Program-made: the position numbers and the translations under genes
Notes under the pieces: model-generated
Told to the model about the DNA's origin: nothing
Database searches by the model: none
The model's input: the letters and a program-made list of their open reading frames with translations, nothing else
Part shown: piece after piece, positions 1 to 12,837 of the stretch
Position numbering within the stretch: the stretch's first letter is position 1
How the letters are laid out: each line of letters opens with the position of its first letter
Assembly: GCF_027887165.1 (NCBI RefSeq)
Contig: NC_077227.1
Location: 353,160,610 to 353,224,609 of the forward strand
DNA: 64,000 nucleotides
Reading direction: 5' to 3'
Source of the DNA: Monodelphis domestica
Taxonomy: Eukaryota > Chordata > Mammalia > Didelphimorphia > Didelphidae

Positions 1-1499
1 TATCCCTCTGTTGCCATGAAAAAATTTTAAGAGAAAGAACTCCTGATACCTTTGTTTAACATTGCTCTGTTTTAGAAGACTCCATCCCATCTCTGGCCAC
101 ACTCTTACCTAAGGAGTAGGATAATAGAATTTAGAGTCCCCTTTCTCCAAGAGTGATTCCCTATAGCTGGAGAGATTCTTTAGATGTTCCTGTTTGTGGA
201 TGACATTACTTCTTGAAATTAGAATATTAAAGATTGATGATATATCAAAAGAGATTGGTCTAACAATACACACAAGAAATATTATAATTCAAAATGACTT
301 CTGTTCAGATATCAACATGCATTTGTATGACTATTTTGTGGGAATAATATATAAATGTATATATATATATATCAGTATTTGTATCTGGGGCAGGTACTGT
401 GGTAGGATAGTGAGTTACATATAAAATTATATAAGAAAGAAATGAGCTGGAATTTGTTTGGGAAAACATGTCATGTTATCAAGAATTTCAAATGGCTCCC
501 AAACACAAAAACCATCTATTAAACAAAATGTCTTGATTCTATATCATTGTGAATCTTCTAACACAGTAAGGTCCAATAAATCAAAAGTTTAAGTAAACCA
601 AAAAGAAATGGAGAGAGATATAGTGACATGTTGGAAGGCTATATCAGTTTCAGTGATGACCAGCCTATATGAAGAGGCATATAGAACATTATTGAAGAAA
701 TGCATGTAATGGTGGGATGATTGGGTAAACCTCTAATCAATTTGACAAGATCAGAGAATATGGACCTTTGTTGGAAAGGCACTTTTTATGGAGGTTAGCA
801 TGAACCCTGACTTCTTGCTAAAAGGACACAAAACTTCTCTATTAGTCCCTAGTAACTCCTGATCGCTGATTGAGATTTAGGAGGATAGATTCTTTTTAGA
901 AGATCCACCCTTTCTATGATCTTTAAGAGTGAATAGTAAACTTCTACCTCATTTACCCACTTTTCTTTTCCTATGCTTACTCTCCTTTGAAATTTCAGAC
1001 CAGAGTATAGAAAGAATGGGGAAAGGGAGGAAAGAGGAGGTAATTTCTCCTTGAGCAGGAGCAGAAAATGATGACTTTCAGGAGAAGCATAAGGTCAGCA
1101 GCTTATGCTAGTCCAAGTGAGCCTGAGAAGAGATTTATTGGACTCTACAATCACTGGCTGCTTTCTTCTAGAATTCTATTTTTTTTTAAATTTTCTATTT
1201 CTATTTCCATATTTATTTCTATTTCTATATATTTATGTTATATAGTCAACTCCACCAATAAAAAATGCCTAAATAAATGTAGAAAAAACGTGCAAAATCA
1301 CAAACTCCACATCATTTACAATTAAAAAATATATAAATTATACACATATGCTAATATGAACATCTTCTGCTTTTGAGTTCCCTTTGAATTTGTTTTAAAT
1401 TGATAATTTTTCTCTTGATTTTGTGGATTTAAAAAATGTAATCATAGTATATATTATTTTTATTCTCTTTTCATCTCTTCATATATTTCCCTTATTTTC

Positions 1500-1860
1500 T
1501 TTATATTCCCAATTTGCTATTTTGAATAACATAATAAAATCTATTACAATGAAATGTCACCATCTATTTAGCCATTTCTCTTAATCATTGCATTTGTGTT
1601 ATTTCCAGTTATTTTTTCATATCAAAGAAAGCGTCCATGAATATTTTTTTGTATATACATAGCTTTTTGCCCTCTCAATAATGCCCCTAGGACTTAGTCC
1701 TTAGTAATGGGATCCCTAGGGCAATAAACATGAACAGCTTTATAGCTCTTAATATACATTTCCATCTTGTTTTCTAAAAAAAATTCACAGCTTCTCCAGC
1801 AATGTAATATTAAGCCTATTTATCCCTGTTACTATCAGCATTTAAATTCATCAACTAACC
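1500..1860 (-). mobile_element. L1 3' UTR-like fragment, antisense
   Basis: The order AGCCATTTCTC ... TTTCCAGTT ... ATGAATATTTTTTTG ... AGCAATGTAATAT follows the marsupial L1 3' region seen also at 23.6, 30.5 and 43.1 kb. It is diverged. Confidence 0.45.
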
Positions 1861-2224
1861 CATCTGGTTCTCAGTTAACATATCGTATTTAGGATAATAT
1901 TTAGCTAAATTAGTCCTTAGGCAACAGACACAACTTGTTACCAGGACCATACTCTTTTCAAAACCCAGTCTTTTTCGATTGGTCATACCCAGTGAAACTT
2001 TTATTCTAATGCCACAACTCATTAGGAATGTAAGATTGCTTCTGTAGTATAATGAGTATTAAAGTAAGACTTTTGCAGAATATTTATGCTTTCTAAAATA
2101 TTCTTGTCCTATCCAAAACTATGTTTAAATTATGTGTATGCTGAGACTTAGATATATTACTAACTTCATGCAGTTATGTATATGGGGGGATCTCTAAATA
2201 TCTATCTATCTATCATATTAAACT

Positions 2225-3950
2225 TATCTAAAGTTTTATTCTTCCTTAACTTTATTTTTTTGGTTAGATTTATCTAGTTCTGAGAGGGGAAAATTCAAGA
2301 CCTCTGCTAAGATTGTTATATATTTCCATCTAGATCTCATATACATTTTCCTTTAAAAATCTGTATGCTATGACACTTGGTACATACAGGTCCAATATTG
2401 ATAATGCTTCATTATCCATAGTACTACCCCATAACACAATATAGTTACCCTGTTCACCCCTTCTAATCATATCCATTTTAGCCCCAAATCTGTTATAGAT
2501 CATGCCTGCTACCCTGGTCTTCTCTGGATCCACTAAGGCATAGTATGTTCTGCTCCATCCCCTCACCTTCACTTTATGTATGTCTCTCATTTTCAGTGTG
2601 TTTCTTGTAAATAATACATTGTCAGGTCATGGTTTTTTTTTTTTTAGTCCTTTCTGCTATCCATTTTCTTTCCATGGGTGAATTAATATTATTTACACCC
2701 AATGTCATAGATACTAAGTGTGCATTTTAATATACTTTGTTCCTCCTTACTGTTTGTCCCCCTCTTCCTTTCTTTCCACTGTATCCCTCCTCAAATGTCC
2801 AATTTTCTTTGACTAATGCCTTTCCAATTCATAACCCTCCTCCCAAATCCTCCTGTATCCTCTACCCTTGCCCCCCATGTTTCAAATTGGCCCACCTTTC
2901 CAAGGTCCCCCTTACCTTTTTTAAAAATCCTTACCTTCCATCTTGGAATCAATACTGTGTATTGGTTGGAAAGTGTCTGAGGCCAGATTTGAACCTAGGA
3001 CCTCCCATCTCTAGGCCTGACTCTCAATTCACTGAACCACCCAGCTGCCCCTTTACCTTTTAATTTTTATGCTATCCATCTTTCCAAAAATGTCTTCCTT
3101 ATCGCCTCAACCATACCCTCCTATTTCTTGATAGGAGACTGATTCTTAAAATCCATTACCTATCTTGACCTAAGAGTACCTTCCATCCCCTCGGTTTACC
3201 TCCTATCTCTTGATATGTATTCCTCTCTTGGTATCTCTCTTCTTTCCCTTTATTTATCCCCTTGCCCTCCTTTATCTTAAATCCATCATTTCTTCTCATA
3301 TATTATCAGTTCCAGTTCTCTCCCTTATCCCATATTTCTTCCCTCCTGTTTCTCTATATATTAAGAAGATTTTTATGCTTATAATTGTTATATTGTATTG
3401 TTATGTATATTGCTCTTTCTTTATCCCAGGTCTGATGAGAGTAGAGTTCTAGTACTACCAGCCCTCTGTCCCTTCCTCCCCTTCTCCATGGTATTCCTCC
3501 ACTCATTCTTTCCCCACAAGAGACAATAATTTCACCCTACCTCCTCCTGGTCTACTCCACTACCATTTTGGATCATTTCATTACATTTACTTTGAACTTG
3601 AGTCTTCCATCTAAACACACCCCTTCAATATGCATACCCAGGCAATGGTTATATTACCAGGGGCAATAGATGACATTTTCCCATAAAGGAATCAAACCAT
3701 TTGACCTTTTGGGTCACTTATGATTAGTCTGTAATTACCTTTACATATTTTTAATAGATCAAATTTTCTTTTGAGTTTTGAGGTTTTCACCCAGGAATAG
3801 TTGAAACTCTTCAAGTTTATTAAACATCTACTTTCCCTTTTATTTTTTTAATGGTGTAACTGCTAAATCTTGTATCACTCTGACTATAACTCTATATTAT
3901 TTAATTTTTTTCTTGTTGCTTGCGGTATTTCCTGCTTATGGGAGCTACAG
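2225..3950 (-). mobile_element. L1 fragment: ORF2 endonuclease start and upstream region
   Basis: On the minus strand 2330-2590 encodes an L1 ORF2 endonuclease segment: LQETH, RDIHKVKVRGW, then EQGNYIVLWG and SILDLYVP, which match the motif order of L1 ORF2p N-termini. The LQETH part carries a stop just after it, so the copy is dead. The sequence continues to about 3950 as upstream L1, whose far end resembles the ORF1 region at 53.57 kb (AGATCCTGTGT.ATC.TGACT). A SINE1 copy interrupts it at 2907-3055. Confidence 0.75.
2907..3055 (-). repeat. SINE1-type SINE (inside L1)
   Basis: CTTACCTTCCATCTTGGAATCAATACTGTGTATTGGTT ... GGCCAGATTTGAACCTAGGA ... CAGCTGCCCC. An internal part of about 45 bp is missing. 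Confidence 0.85.
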
Positions 3951-4441
3951 AACTTAGTAATGATGTTCTTTTGCATTTTCATCATTCCACAATGCTTTAT
4001 TTTCTTTTCTGAGCATGTGAGAAATTATAGGTTGTAAGAATTTTTTTCCTAGCATTCTTTGGGTGGGGTAGGGGTTATGTTGTGTGTTTGAAAGTTCTGG
4101 GGCATTTGAAAGTTCATGAGTTAAGTAATGGCCTTTATAAGGAGATATCCTTAACAATATGTTTCTTAGAGAGGAAGAGGATCCTTTACTGGGTATCAGC
4201 ATGTGGCTGAAGGGCTGAAGCTTTTCCATGAGGCATCAGAATGAGAGGGAATGGGCAACACTATATGTAGTCATTTTATGTACAGTAAGAAAAGGATTTG
4301 AATTGGCCATGAAGTGAGAATAAAAATGATTAATGGTCATCATGAAATATAAATACACCTTAAATAAGGGTGCTAGAACATTGGATAGGTCCTCTGGGGA
4401 GAATGTATGAGAAAACATGGACAAGAATACACAGGATGAGA

Positions 4442-4651
4442 GGGCGCACTTGCGTAACTCAGTGGATTGAGAGCCAGGCCTAGAGATGGGAGGTCCTAGG
4501 TTCAAATCTGGCCTCAGACACTTCCCAGCTGTGTGACCCTGGGCAAGTCTCCTAACCCCCATTGCCTAGCCCTTACCACTCTTCTGCCTTGGAACCAATA
4601 CACAGTATTGATTCCAAGATGGAAGGTAAGGGTTTAAAAAAATAATAAAAT
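4442..4651 (+). repeat. SINE1-type SINE, nearly full length
   Basis: The tRNA-like head (CTCAGTGGATTGAGAGCC, B-box-like GGTTCAAATCT), the body ending GGAAGGTAAGGGTTT and the A-rich tail are all present. Target duplication ACAGGATGAGA at 4431-4441 and 4656-4666. Confidence 0.92.
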
Positions 4652-5280
4652 ATATACAGGATGAGATGCAAGGGATAAACTGTGATGTGTGCTGATAGAA
4701 TTAATACCCACATTGATGAAAATCTAGATTAATTGGCATATTGAAGTCCAGGATTTAGAGATGGAAGGAACCTGAGAGAGCATTCTAATCTAATCCCTTT
4801 CTTTTATTTTACAAACAAAACCCCTCAAAACAAAACAATCCCCCCCCCCAAGAAAACCCTGAAGCTCAAGAGTAACCTGTCCTAGGTCACAAAACTAATA
4901 AATAACAGATTTGGAACTTTAAATCCACCTTTAAGCCTCTTATGACTCCATTTATAGGCCTCTAAACATAATACAATTATAGTCTTTCCAGTCTCAAGTT
5001 AACTTATGAGTCACTATTATCTATATGAGTCATATTATGTGTCTATAACTTAGAAAGAGAGGAAAAGTACTATAAAGACCATCTAATTCTCTTCACTTCA
5101 CATAGAAGGAAATTGAGACCCTGAGAGAAGAAGTAATTTTCAGATGTCTTAAAGACTTCTATTATTACCCTGCTTCTTTGACCTCAGAGCAATTATTATC
5201 TATTATAAGTTGGGACTGACTCATGAATTGACTATCTTATGATATCTCTTGTGCTTATGTTCTCAATTTAAAATGATGGA

Positions 5281-5478
5281 GGGGGCAGCTCAGTGGATTG
5301 AGAGCCAAGCCTAGAGACAGGAGATCCTAGGTTCAAGCCTCAGACACTTCCTAGCTGTGTGACCCTAGAAAAGTCACTTAACCCCCATTACCTAGCCCTT
5401 ACCACTCTTCTGCCTTGAAACCAATACACAGTATTGATTCCAAGATGATAAGTACGGGTTTTAAAAAAATAAATAAAA
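5281..5478 (+). repeat. SINE1-type SINE
   Basis: Same family as 4442-4651 with a short internal gap after GGTTCAA. The flanks AAATGATGGA and AACTGATGGA form an imperfect duplication. Confidence 0.9.
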
Positions 5479-6044
5479 ATAAACTGATGGATGTCAAAAG
5501 TAGGAAGATGGGTCTTAGAAAAGACTCTTGTAAATGTTCTACAAAAAATATAAAAGTTGTTACTCTTTTTAAAAATAACTTCCCTAGTATTGAGTATTCT
5601 CAATTTCTGTACATCTGATTCTAAAAGATTCCAAAAACATTCTAAGTTCATAATCTAATGGCCCAGTGATCATATCAACAGAGGCTGAAATATTCCATCC
5701 CTGTGAGAGAGATGTTGACAGTCTTGTCAGCAGAAAATACACACAGATTCAAAGACTTGACTCACTCTCTGAAAGCTAGATTGACTAGTATTAGGTGTGG
5801 TTATTCATAGGTAAGAATAGGACCATAGACACAGACTTCTATTGACTTGTCTGTCAAAGTTCAGGGTTCTGCCAGGCCAATTAAAAGACTTTTCTAAAGT
5901 AATTTTGGGAAATTCTGTACCCCAAATTCCTTTAGGCCAATCACCTTTAGACCAGTTGCCTAAAGTGTCCATACTTAAACCAATCCTATCATCAATGGCT
6001 GTACCTGTAGTTAAAAGGTGCTAGGGAGAATGGGTGGATAGATC

Positions 6045-6175
6045 ACAAAATCTATCAGAGTTGAGAAATTTGGATTCAATTACCAGCTCTTCTGCTAATT
6101 TGATATATTACTTTGGCCAAGTCATTTAACCCCTCAACCTAAGATTACTCACTAAAATGAAGGGATTATGTTATG
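6045..6175 (+). repeat. MIR fragment
   Basis: GGATTCAATTACCAGCTCTTCTGC ... GGCCAAGTCATTTAACCCCTCAACC ... AAAATGAAGGG. Confidence 0.6.
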
Positions 6176-6703
6176 TACCAGAATGTATGCTCCTTACAAG
6201 TCAAGATCATTTTATTCCTTATATACCCAGCACCTAGCACAGTGCCCATCCAGCCCTGACATTATATTCTAAGGTCCCACTAATCTATTTTATTCTCTAT
6301 TCCAATTAAGGCTTCCATGTGGACCATGCCCTTAGACTATAGATCTTCCATGTAATGGCTACAAAACACAATCCTTGATAATGTACTCCATGAGTATACC
6401 TCATATGTGGGTAAATATCACAAATTCTATCTTCTTTTTCAGGATCTCTTAACATTTTTGTTGGCCATGTACTCCTTTTGCAATATTATGAAGCCTATAA
6501 ATCCTTTTTCAGAATAATATTTTTAAATGCATGAAATAAAAGAAATTGGATTATAGAGAAAACCAATTATATTGAAAGGCAGTTTGAATCTTTTTAAACT
6601 AGATCATGCTACCCAGGTAGAATATCCAGAACCTTATTTTAGGCAAGAAGAAGAACCAGAGAAACAGTTAAACACACAATACGAGTAATGCGACTGCGTT
6701 TAC

Positions 6704-6829
6704 CTGATATTACATGGACAAGGTTGAACACTGAAGCCAGAGATTCAGTCCATTCTTCCACAAAACTAAAGAATAGTCGGTCAACATGGAATGGAGTCCA
6801 GCAGATAGCAAATACCAAGACCAAAATGA
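6704..6829 (-). CDS. NMUR2: NMUR2 coding exon 3 (TM6 to start of TM7)
   Basis: This 126-bp exon carries 41 full codons plus split codons at both ends. It encodes TM6 with the CWxP toggle motif (residues [15 protein letters not shown]), the third extracellular loop ([13 protein letters not shown]) and the start of TM7 (LVHVIS, then a split codon). The acceptor is CTATTCCAG before TCATTTTGG; the donor is TATCAG followed by GTAAAC (phase 1). [15 protein letters not shown] and FNLVHV are hallmarks of neuromedin U receptors. The next exon should begin with the rest of TM7 and NPxxY, but it was not found between base 1 and 6703. Confidence 0.92.
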
Positions 6830-7894
6830 CTGGAATAGATTGATGAAAAGGAAGTTGAAGAAGTCAGAAGAAATGGCATAGATAACCATTACCATCTCTA
6901 GTCAGTCCATGACATGAGATCCATGATTACACAAAAGAAACTGTCCTAATGGTTATATTTAAGCACTCTGTCCAGCTGAAAGTCTATGTTTTGTGTTCCA
7001 AAGACCCTTCTAGCTCTGATATTCACTTTTCAAAGGTTCCTTCTAGCTATGCAATTCTATGCTACAATCAAATTGTGATAGCCTGGGATTTGAACACAGT
7101 GTAAATCACCTTCTTACTGAATACTTCTCTCACAGAATATTGTTGGAGCACATATGTTTATTAGATTCACATTATATTTCTTGTCGTTTTCTCCCAAAAC
7201 TTAAGTTCCTTGCTATTAGAAATATTTTAAAATGTCTAAATCTGAACACAGAAATTGGTCGATACAGTATAGAAAACAATTTCATTTCTGATTTTTGACA
7301 CCTACTTCTCCATCCATCATTTATTTTCAAATTGATAATAAGATGAACGTCTATTCCATGTTTGATAACAAAGGACTTACAGTATCTTGTGACTCAAGTT
7401 ACAAGATGAGAGTTTTTGTGTAGAGTCTCATAATTAATACATAATATCCAGAAGAGCTCAACAAACATATATTTATGCCCAAGAGTTTTTGACTAATGGA
7501 TGATAAAAAAAAAGTCCTGTGAGATAAAGCAAGGTAACATTCTTCCTGCTTTGCAGATTGGAAAACTGCTTTATTGAGTTTGAAAAATGTTTTTGCAGGG
7601 TCACAAACAGATTATAGATATACTACTATAGTATAGTAGCATAGTACAGACTATGGATGTACTACTATGCAGGCTATGCTACTTGGATTTTTAGAACTGA
7701 GTTCCTGGCATTAAGAAGACTTTTATAGTCTTCCTATCTCTTGGATTATAGGACAAACAAAAGGAATCAGAGAACATGGAAGGTCAGAGCTAAAAGGCCT
7801 CTTAGAACCTAGATTAATGCAGAGAATATTTCAACTGGACAGAATAAAGGGAATCATAGGACCTAGCATGTGAGAGCTAAACGAGACTTTGATA

Positions 7895-8145
7895 ATAGTA
7901 GTTAACATTTATATAGCATTTACTATGGACCAGGCACTGTGATAAATACTTTACAATGATTATCTTATTTGATCCTCACAACAACCCTGGGAGACATGCT
8001 TATTATACCCATTTTACAGATGAAGAGGTAAAGAGAAGTTAAGTGACTTGCCCAGGGTTACATGGTTAATAAATGCCTGAGGCTGAATTTGAACTCAGGT
8101 CTTCCTGATATGAGCTCTATCCACTGTACCATCCAGCTATACTTT
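7895..8145 (-). repeat. MIR, near full length
   Basis: TAACATTTATATAGCATTTACTATGGACCAGGCACTG ... CCATTTTACAGATGAAGAGG ... AAGTGACTTGCCCAGGG ... TTGAACTCAGGTCTTCC. All consensus blocks are in order. Confidence 0.9.
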
Positions 8146-8436
8146 AGAATACAGATAAAAGAGACATCGGAATATAAAGCACTGATGAGGTTTACACCCA
8201 GAAACAGAAACTAAAAAGGCTTTCAATGCAAGGAAAGGCTTATAGAATTACAGAATCTCATAAGTAGATATGCCTACAGAGTCTATCTAATCCATCCTCT
8301 ACCTGAACAGAATCCCCTCTATAACCTCTCTGAAAGCTGTCATTTAGCACTTACTTGAATCTCTGATGTGAGGTGAGTGATTGACTACCTCCAGATATAG
8401 TTTATTTTACTTTTGGACAGCTCCAAGAGTTAGCTG

Positions 8437-8640
8437 TGGTGGTCAGGTAGGTGGAGCATTGGATAGAGCTCAAGTCAGAAAGACCATAATTCAAATCTAG
8501 CTTTGGATGCTTACTAGCTACTTGGCCTTGGACAAATCACTTAATTCTATTGATCTCAGTTTCCTCATCTATAAAATGAACTGGAGAAGGAAATGGTAAA
8601 TCACACTGGTATCTTTTTCAACAAAATTCCAAGACCTTCA
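8437..8640 (+). repeat. Mar1-type CORE-SINE
   Basis: GGTAGGTGGAGCATTGGATAG ... TCAGTTTCCTCATCTATAAAATGAACTGGAGAAGGAAATGG ... CTGGTATCTTTTTC. The BovB-like tail is lost. Confidence 0.82.
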
Positions 8641-8718
8641 GGGCCAAGTAGAAAAAATCCACATAAACCCATTTGAATATGCAGAGATAACAAACCTATA
8701 ACCCACTAAATTATCTCC

Positions 8719-9021
8719 TGTGAAAATTAAAATTAGATATCATATATTAAAATGTTATATTTTAAGAAATTTACTAATGATCATTAGAAATCAAGGAATA
8801 AAGAGAATATAAAATAAAGACCAAGTGCCCATGGCTGATTAGCCCATTTAAAATCCTCACTCTTACCACTGCCACCATGCTGACTTCAAGCCCAGGAAAG
8901 AGCCCAAGAGGACCACCCACTCACTAATATCCTCTGTCTACAGGAAGTACTTAATGACAGGAAGTCAGTGGGCTCCCAGGAAATATAGTTCTTTTTAAGG
9001 TAACTGATTTTCAATTATACA
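8719..9021 (-). repeat. 3' LTR of element A
   Basis: On the plus strand it starts TGTGAAAATT and ends AATTATACA, and it matches 12203-12522 along its length. It contains ATCATTAG...CCATGGCTGATTAGCCC and CCTCTGTCTACAGGAAGTA, shared with the other LTR. Confidence 0.88.
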
Positions 9022-12000
9022 CCCCACCTCTCTGAGATTGGTGGAAGACTAGTCTCTCCAATGGATCTTGTAAATTTAACCAACTTTGAAATTACAATAA
9101 TTTGGGGATAAAAGGAAAAGAGAACAAAACCAATAATTGCTAGGCACATTGACAAAAAGCCAGTTAGGGAGCAGTCTCCTTCAGCATAAGAGTATACATA
9201 CAAAACAAATGCATTCAACCCCTCACAGTTCAAATCACCACATCCCAAAGTTCACTCTGAATCTTCTGGTGCAGCGTGTGGTCTGTGGAGGCATCTTCAT
9301 GGTGCCTTCTCCAAACAGTTCACTTTCTGGATTTGGAGAGGTAGCATGTTTTCTTATCCTAAAATTACTCTCAAAAAGAATTTAAACTTTGTAATTTAGA
9401 ATAATAATAATAATACATTAACCCCTGAAGAGGGTGTTGAAAATCACAGGGATCACTTAGGAATGCATGGCTGAGTTATGAGGTATATGAATCAATTGGC
9501 AAGAGAAATAAAAAAGATAAAAAAAATCCAAATAAAAGAGAAAGTAATTTGTGGATGAAATATAGACTTTCTAAGTAAAGTAAAATTTCTAAGTAAAAGA
9601 AAAATAAATTTATAACAGGTCCTTGAATCAGGGCCTAACTAAAGTAATTTATATCCCACAAGTCTGCAGGACAAAATGCAGTAATATTTCACTAACCCAT
9701 TTGCAGCCAAGACTACAGGAAATTGCCATACTATAAAAGAGAAAAGGGACTAGGTTATAGGAGCAAATGGGAGCCAGGAAGGAGCAGAATAATTGATGTC
9801 ATATATTTTATATAGAGTGTGTGGTACAAGGAAGATCTGCATTTAGCACATTTTAAATAGTCTCAACCTCAAGTCTCATACATAATTAAGTCCTTGTGCT
9901 CTTTGCACAGAATGTCATTAATCCACATAGAATTGGTTTGGTCTCTTTGACCTTGTGCTCTATTGGCACTATGCAAGTACCTTTATGCTTCTTTGGCACT
10001 ATGCAATGGCTCTTTTTGTATTCCCTTCTCAGACAGAATCCTTCAGCAAAGTCCCATAATTTTTTTAAACGATCAATGACATCATTTTTATAGTCTAAAG
10101 CTTTTTGGATATGTATTAATATTATAGCAAATAAATATTTTAATTCGTATTACTGCAAAATAAAAAAAGAAAGAAAATCTTCTCAATACTGGTGACATGT
10201 ACTTCAAATACAAAAAGGAGAGAAAAATAAAAAACTGAAATGACTATATTGCTCATGCAAGCAAAGACAATAATAATAATTTTTAAAAATCAAAAATATA
10301 TAGCTTACAATCATTGACACACTGTGTCAACTAAGAAAGGTAGAATACAAAGGTTTCTCACCAAAAATGAGATCCATTTCCTTTTCAAACTTGGCCATGA
10401 TCCACTGTTTACAATGTAACAGTTTTTATAAAGAACAATAGTACAACAGGTAATACACATTCAAGAAGTATTAAAATCCCCAAAGTCAAAACAGCCCATT
10501 TAATGACAATAGTAAACAAACCCACTATCATATTTTACATGAGTATACTATATGACATTTAAAGTTAATGGATACTTGTCACAGGTTTTTCATGTGTAGT
10601 AAATCTTTCAACCTTTGTTGAGATATTTTTAAACAAAGTAAAACTTATTTGGGTCTAGAACATTACTAAGAAATCTAGATTGTTCTGGTGGAAGTAAATT
10701 AAACTGAAGAGTTACAAACTAGAGATGCCCCCTCTTGGGAGTTATCCACAGGTACCATGCCCTGGAATCAACTTCCCAGCTCCTTTGGTATGAGACTGTT
10801 ATGTCCCATCCATTTACATTTTTACAAATGTGGGAGGTGGGGAATATAATTGTACTTCACTTCAGCTACTAAAATGGACCCTTTACATCTTGTTACAAAT
10901 AACTCAGAGGCAGACAAAGTGATAAGTCAGAGTTGTTAACCAGGTTGACATAGTCTATCCATCATCTGTGTGACAATTTTCAAAGCCAAAATGGAAGAAA
11001 AAGCTACTTTTATATGGGCTTATTCAATAATATTTGTTCAGTATAGTAATAGGGTAAAGGTAACAAAATATATCAGTAGATTAAACTGATTCAGTGTAAC
11101 ATTTTATAGTATTGAACACATTAATATATGAACTTAAAACAAAATTCAATCTTAAAGCAGACAACCAGCAAAATAAAATAAAATACAGAGATTTTTATAA
11201 AACAAAGTAGTCTTAAAGGTTTTAAAATTTATACCTCTAGTCTCTTTAAAATTCCTTTCTCTATCTGTCCAGATTCCTTTTGTCAGAACTGTGGTATTTC
11301 CCATAGCAAGGGAGATTGTTGGTTTGAGGAATCCCAAACTGGATGAACCTTAGCAACAGGGCAGACCCAAGTGGCAAAGCATTGTAGGAATATGAATTTC
11401 TCCCCTGAATCTCAGGCAAAATAAATGAAAAGATCAGTGCACTCATGAATGGTAGAAGCTGTTTGAAATAGGCAAGGTACTGCTCTTTCATAGAGTATAC
11501 CATGCTTGAAATTCACTTCCTGTTTGGAAGAGTAACTTCCTTCTTACCTTCCCCACTGAGGTAAAATGCTAGTTTCCCAACCATGGGGAGAGGGAGTTAG
11601 GAGGCTAATTGTTGCCTAAGGAAAATACACCCCAGTTTTTAACAGCTTCCTGGAGAATGGGTCCAAGGACTCCTAGCTTCTTAGTAGCAGCTACCAGCAG
11701 TGCAGCAGGAACATAATAGTAGTTAGGATCAGGGCCAGAGATCACGGGGAGGATTCAGGAGTAGGAGCAAGCAGTATCAGGAAGAGAAGCAGGCAGCTGG
11801 GATTTAGCAGCAGGAGCAAGCGGAATCAGGAGCAGCAATGCCAGAGGCAACAGCGAGGAACTGAGAAACTCGGGCTCAAGCAGATGGGCGAGAGAACTGG
11901 CTTATCTCTTCTCTGGATAGAGTCCTGGGCTAAGTTCCTCAAACTAGTAGTAGCCAATAGGAAGGGCAACTGGCAAAAATTAGGGAAAGAAAAACAAAAA

Positions 12001-12202
12001 ACAAAAACAAAACAACAAACAAACCAGCAGGAGCAGAGTAGCAGCTCAGGTAGAGAGTTCTGAGTTCTTTTGGATTCTGAGAGGCTGGTAGGGTGGGGGG
12101 TAGTGGGCGAAAAGCCTTGGCAAGAGAAATGTGACTTAAACTTTATCTAGGCTATCTTTAAAAAAAATGAGAATATTTCTCATCCTTTCTGGTTGTCAAA
12201 AC

Positions 12203-12522
12203 AGTAAAAATTAAAATTAGATCCCAAATATTAATATTTGAGATCTCAAATAGTATTATATTTTAAGGGATTTATTAATGATCATTAGAAATTAAGGAAT
12301 AAAGAGGATACAAAATAAAGACCACGTGCCCATGGCTGATTAGCCCATTTAAAATCCCTGCTCATACCATTGCACCATGCTGGCTGCAAGCCTAAGAAAG
12401 AGCCCAAGAGGACTCCCCACTCACTAATATCCTCTGTCTACAGGAAGTATTTAATGACAGGAAGTCAGTGGGCTCCCAGGAAATGTAGTTCTTTTTTAGG
12501 GTAACAGATTTTCAGTTATACA
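12203..12522 (-). repeat. 5' LTR of element A
   Basis: Partner of the LTR at 8719-9021. It has an intact AATAAA on the minus strand (ATTAATAAATCCC), and its 3' edge is followed by the PBS-like sequence. Confidence 0.88.
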
Positions 12523-12837
12523 CTCCACCAAGTAAAATATCCTTTATTATTTCAACTGGTCTATATAGTAAGACCCTGGATTCCATCAGCACTTTAGCCT
12601 TTCTTTTTTAGATGTTCTGCATCTTCTCAGTATATTCAGTTGACTAATATATTCCTTATAATGAAATGTTTAATGTTGTGCTTGATATATAAAATACTTA
12701 ATAAATACTGCTTCACTGTTTGGCCCTTCAGAATGTGAACACAGTACTCCAGATATATTTTGGTCAGGAAGGAGTATGAGGACTATCATTGTTCTCTGCT
12801 TGATGTTATGCCTCTCTTAAGATAACTTAGGAATGCA

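Larger units (their letters stand above)
1..6703 (-). other. NMUR2: NMUR2 intron 3 (partial; runs off the left edge)
   Basis: The interval begins at the exon 3 donor GTAAAC (6703-6698) and contains no sequence resembling the TM7/NPxxY exon in any frame I inspected. It holds L1 pieces (about 1.50-1.86 and 2.23-3.95 kb), three SINE1-type copies, a diverged CR1/MIR-like stretch (4.75-4.93 kb), a MIR piece (6.05-6.17 kb) and AT-rich single-copy-looking DNA at 1-1.5 kb and 5.6-6.6 kb. No other gene is supported. Confidence 0.8.
8719..12522 (-). mobile_element. LTR retroelement A, complete with both LTRs, no intact genes
   Basis: Two direct repeats, 8719-9021 and 12203-12522, bound a 3.2-kb interior. 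The element is flanked by CTCC on both sides (8715-8718 and 12523-12526), a 4-bp target duplication. AATAAA reads on the minus strand in the LTR, and a PBS-like TGACAACCAGAAAGG follows the right LTR on the minus strand, so the 5' LTR is the right-hand one. The PBS resembles a tRNA-Leu 3' end, as in ERV-L-like elements (inference). By eye the LTRs differ at about 25 of 255 compared bases, so the copy is old. No gag or pol motif is seen. Degraded minus-strand frames include a hydrophobic leader-like segment near the 5' end (11261-11503) and a membrane-anchor-like segment near the 3' LTR (9015-9248). Confidence 0.85.

Noticed and set aside
2330..2590. 86-codon frame as an independent gene
   Set aside because: It is the endonuclease part of a dead L1 ORF2.
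1..6703. Search for NMUR2 exon 4 in intron 3
   Set aside because: No frame with the TM7 NPxxY pattern was found on the minus strand.
7615..7680. Imperfect inverted repeat around TACTACTATAGTATAGTAG
   Set aside because: Short, AT-rich and imperfect; expected by chance in such sequence.
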